Shown piece by piece: positions 6,873-7,712 of a DNA stretch of 7,712 nt. Each line of letters begins with the position of its first letter. Within the stretch, counting starts at the first letter, position 1. Below the pieces are notes generated by a model. The model did not search any database. It saw only the letters and a list, made by a program, of their open reading frames with translations, and was not told where the DNA came from. Source of the stretch: Actinomycetota bacterium (lineage in GTDB: Bacteria; Acidobacteriota; Blastocatellia; Chloracidobacteriales; Chloracidobacteriaceae); assembly GCA_013298335.1 (NCBI GenBank), contig JAAFHI010000128.1, forward strand, positions 1 to 7,712. The letters run 5' to 3'. Both the position numbers and the translations under genes were made by a program.

Positions 6873-7307
6873 TTAGCGGTCAAAAACCTCCAGCCAGGTT
6901 ACGAGTACGTCGCGCGCGACCGGACGCGCCTCCGCGAGTGAAAAGACCCGGCCCGGATCGGGCAGGATACCGATGGGCGGGGTAAGATCGGGAAACTGTT
7001 TGACGATGGCGCGTTCGAGAATCGTGACCGGTATCGTGGGCATCGAATGGGTCGGAATGACGATGCGCGGCCCCGATTCGCTTTTCCCGAGGTAGAAAAC
7101 GCCGTCCGCCCACGGCAGGCATTCGGGTTCGCCGGTCACCGCGATGAAGTCGTCGCCCGCGACGCCGCGCAGCTTCGCGAGTTCTTCATCGGACAATTGC
7201 AACAGCCGCCGGGCCAGCCGGATGGCCGCCGGACCGCCCGCCGCAACGCAGGTCGGCGCAAGCGGGGCGGGGCGGGGATTCCATCGGATTTCGAAGGGAA
7301 GCGTCAT
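6873..7307 (-). CDS. Small bpX5-like ternary-system protein
   Basis: A 144-aa soluble protein without signal peptide or membrane segment. The central motif CLPWADGVFYLG (63-74), followed by RIVIPTHSMPTIPVTILERA (81-100), matches my recollection of the small bpX5 accessory domain of MoxR-vWA-beta-propeller systems. The N-terminus includes a helical segment (about 26-48) and the C-terminus a short helix (AEARPVARDVLVTWLEVF). No enzyme motif is visible, so a structural or adaptor role is likely. It stands directly upstream of the vWA-propeller gene, which supports the assignment. The ATG has no strong Shine-Dalgarno and overlaps, as ATGA, the stop of a possible 13-codon leader ORF. The gene is bracketed by two perfect inverted copies of a 48-bp repeat. 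Its stop TAA lies in a heptamer-like context (TGACCGC TAACCGA). Family name is moderately sure; the coding call is strong. Confidence 0.75.
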   Translation of the reverse strand: MTLPFEIRWNPRPAPLAPTCVAAGGPAAIRLARRLLQLSDEELAKLRGVAGDDFIAVTGEPECLPWADGVFYLGKSESGPRIVIPTHSMPTIPVTILERAIVKQFPDLTPPIGILPDPGRVFSLAEARPVARDVLVTWLEVFDR

Positions 7308-7345
7308 TGGATGTCCATTCGTTTCAATGATTTGGTATTCCGCAT
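7304..7345 (-). CDS. Possible 13-codon leader ORF coupled to the bpX5-like gene
   Basis: ATG at 7343-7345 opens a 13-residue frame (MRNTKSLKRMDIQ) whose TGA overlaps the bpX5-like ATG in an ATGA junction. The downstream gene lacks a clear Shine-Dalgarno, so coupling through this leader is conceivable. Such a short frame can easily arise by chance, so this is a weak call. Confidence 0.2.
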   Translation of the reverse strand: MRNTKSLKRMDIQ

Positions 7346-7351
7346 TGGTTC

Positions 7352-7399
7352 CCCATAGCCTCCCTTCGGTCCGGCTATGGGCTATCCTCTTTCAAAACC
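7352..7399 (-). repeat. 48-bp palindromic element, copy C (inverted)
   Basis: Exact reverse complement of copy A (6747-6794) over 48 bp; identity stops at both ends. It contains the same CCCATAGCC/GGCTATGGG stem. It lies 44 bp upstream of the bpX5-like start, so copies A and C form a perfect inverted pair around that gene. Confidence 0.9.
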
Positions 7400-7414
7400 C
7401 AAAACCCAAAACCC
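7394..7414. repeat. AAAACCC heptamer run
   Basis: Three perfect tandem AAAACCC units, followed by a degraded AACCCC. The first unit overlaps the end of copy C. Period 7 again, but a different sequence from the TRACYRC arrays. Confidence 0.8.
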
Positions 7415-7422
7415 AACCCCGT

Positions 7423-7450
7423 TGACCGCTGGCTACTGTCCGCTGATCGC
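7423..7450. repeat. Degenerate heptamer array across a gene end
   Basis: Four units with period 7: TGACCGC, TGGCTAC, TGTCCGC, TGATCGC. They span the stop codon (7433-7435) and the last five codons of the upstream gene. Confidence 0.7.
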
Positions 7451-7712
7451 CGCCACGAGGCGTTCGCGGAAGGCGCGCAGATCGTCGGGAAGTGATTGCG
7501 GGGCAAAACCGGCGTCGATTTCGCGGGCGATGCCTTCGAGTTTCAGGCGCCATCCCTGGCGTTCGTTGGCGTCGCTTGTGGTCGGCGGGGCGGCGAGGAG
7601 TTCTTCTCCGGCTTTCAGGATGCGGGCGGCGCGGGCGAGCGGTCCGTTCGAGGCGTCTTCGGCGGCGGCGGCGAGCGTGGCGTTGCTGGTGGATTTGAGC
7701 AGGTCGCGCAGG
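7433..7712 (-). CDS. C-terminal 92 codons of an alpha-helical protein, possible MoxR ATPase or subunit
   Basis: An open frame enters from the right edge and ends at TAG (7433-7435), giving 92 residues. The sequence is helical and rich in Ala, Leu and charged residues (LRDLLKSTSNATLAAAAED at the visible start, ARAARILKAGEELLAA in the middle, DDLRAFRERLVAAISGQ at the end). No Walker or sensor motif falls in this piece. Its position, first in a same-strand row with bpX5-like, vWA-propeller and bpX6-like genes, makes the MoxR AAA+ ATPase or another ternary-system subunit the best guess, by context only. The last codons (AISGQ-stop) lie in a heptamer repeat, so the C-terminal tip may be repeat-derived. 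Confidence 0.7.
   Translation of the reverse strand, partial: LRDLLKSTSNATLAAAAEDASNGPLARAARILKAGEELLAAPPTTSDANERQGWRLKLEGIAREIDAGFAPQSLPDDLRAFRERLVAAISGQ

Noticed and set aside
7394..7414. Telomere-like CCCAAAA repeat
   Set aside because: Only three units, internal to an operon-like region and next to a palindromic repeat; an ordinary bacterial tandem repeat is more likely.

Overview
High-GC bacterial DNA in which every gene I can support lies on the minus strand, so the window reads from right to left. Nothing here fixes the species. The gene families, together with intergenic spaces filled by degenerate 7-bp tandem repeats and short palindromes, suggest a large-genome environmental bacterium. 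Acidobacteriota (Blastocatellia-like) is my first guess, with Planctomycetota, Verrucomicrobiota or Chloroflexota as alternatives; this is an impression and not a placement.

Right part (7712 to 2006): a four-gene block that I read as most of a MoxR-vWA-beta-propeller ternary system, a class of predicted ATPase-driven conflict/regulatory systems known mainly from comparative genomics. In transcription order it holds (i) the last 92 codons of an alpha-helical protein, possibly the MoxR ATPase or a subunit; (ii) a 144-aa protein resembling the small accessory domain bpX5; (iii) a 603-aa protein with a degenerate vWA domain followed by a probable beta-propeller; (iv) a 920-aa protein with a bpX6-like N-terminus, a helical-repeat middle and a probable beta-propeller C-terminus. 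The expected logic is a MoxR AAA+ ATPase acting through the vWA/propeller proteins as scaffold or effector-recognition parts. The ATPase core itself is outside the window.

The gaps in this block (125, 195 and 97 bp) are packed with repeats: heptamer arrays of the loose form TRACYRC, three copies of a 47-48 bp palindromic element (two of them perfect inverted copies flanking the bpX5-like gene), and an AAAACCC heptamer run. The heptamer arrays run into coding sequence. Two genes end in almost the same 16 bp, so their last codons and stop codon are made of repeat.

Left part (2005 to 1): a 133-bp spacer with small hairpins, a secreted DUF6265-family protein, a terminator-like hairpin, and a membrane protein that joins an N-terminal FHA domain to a PrsW-family intramembrane protease and runs off the left edge. 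These two genes have good Shine-Dalgarno sequences, whereas the three ternary-system genes with visible starts do not. Whether the left genes belong functionally with the ternary system cannot be told from sequence.
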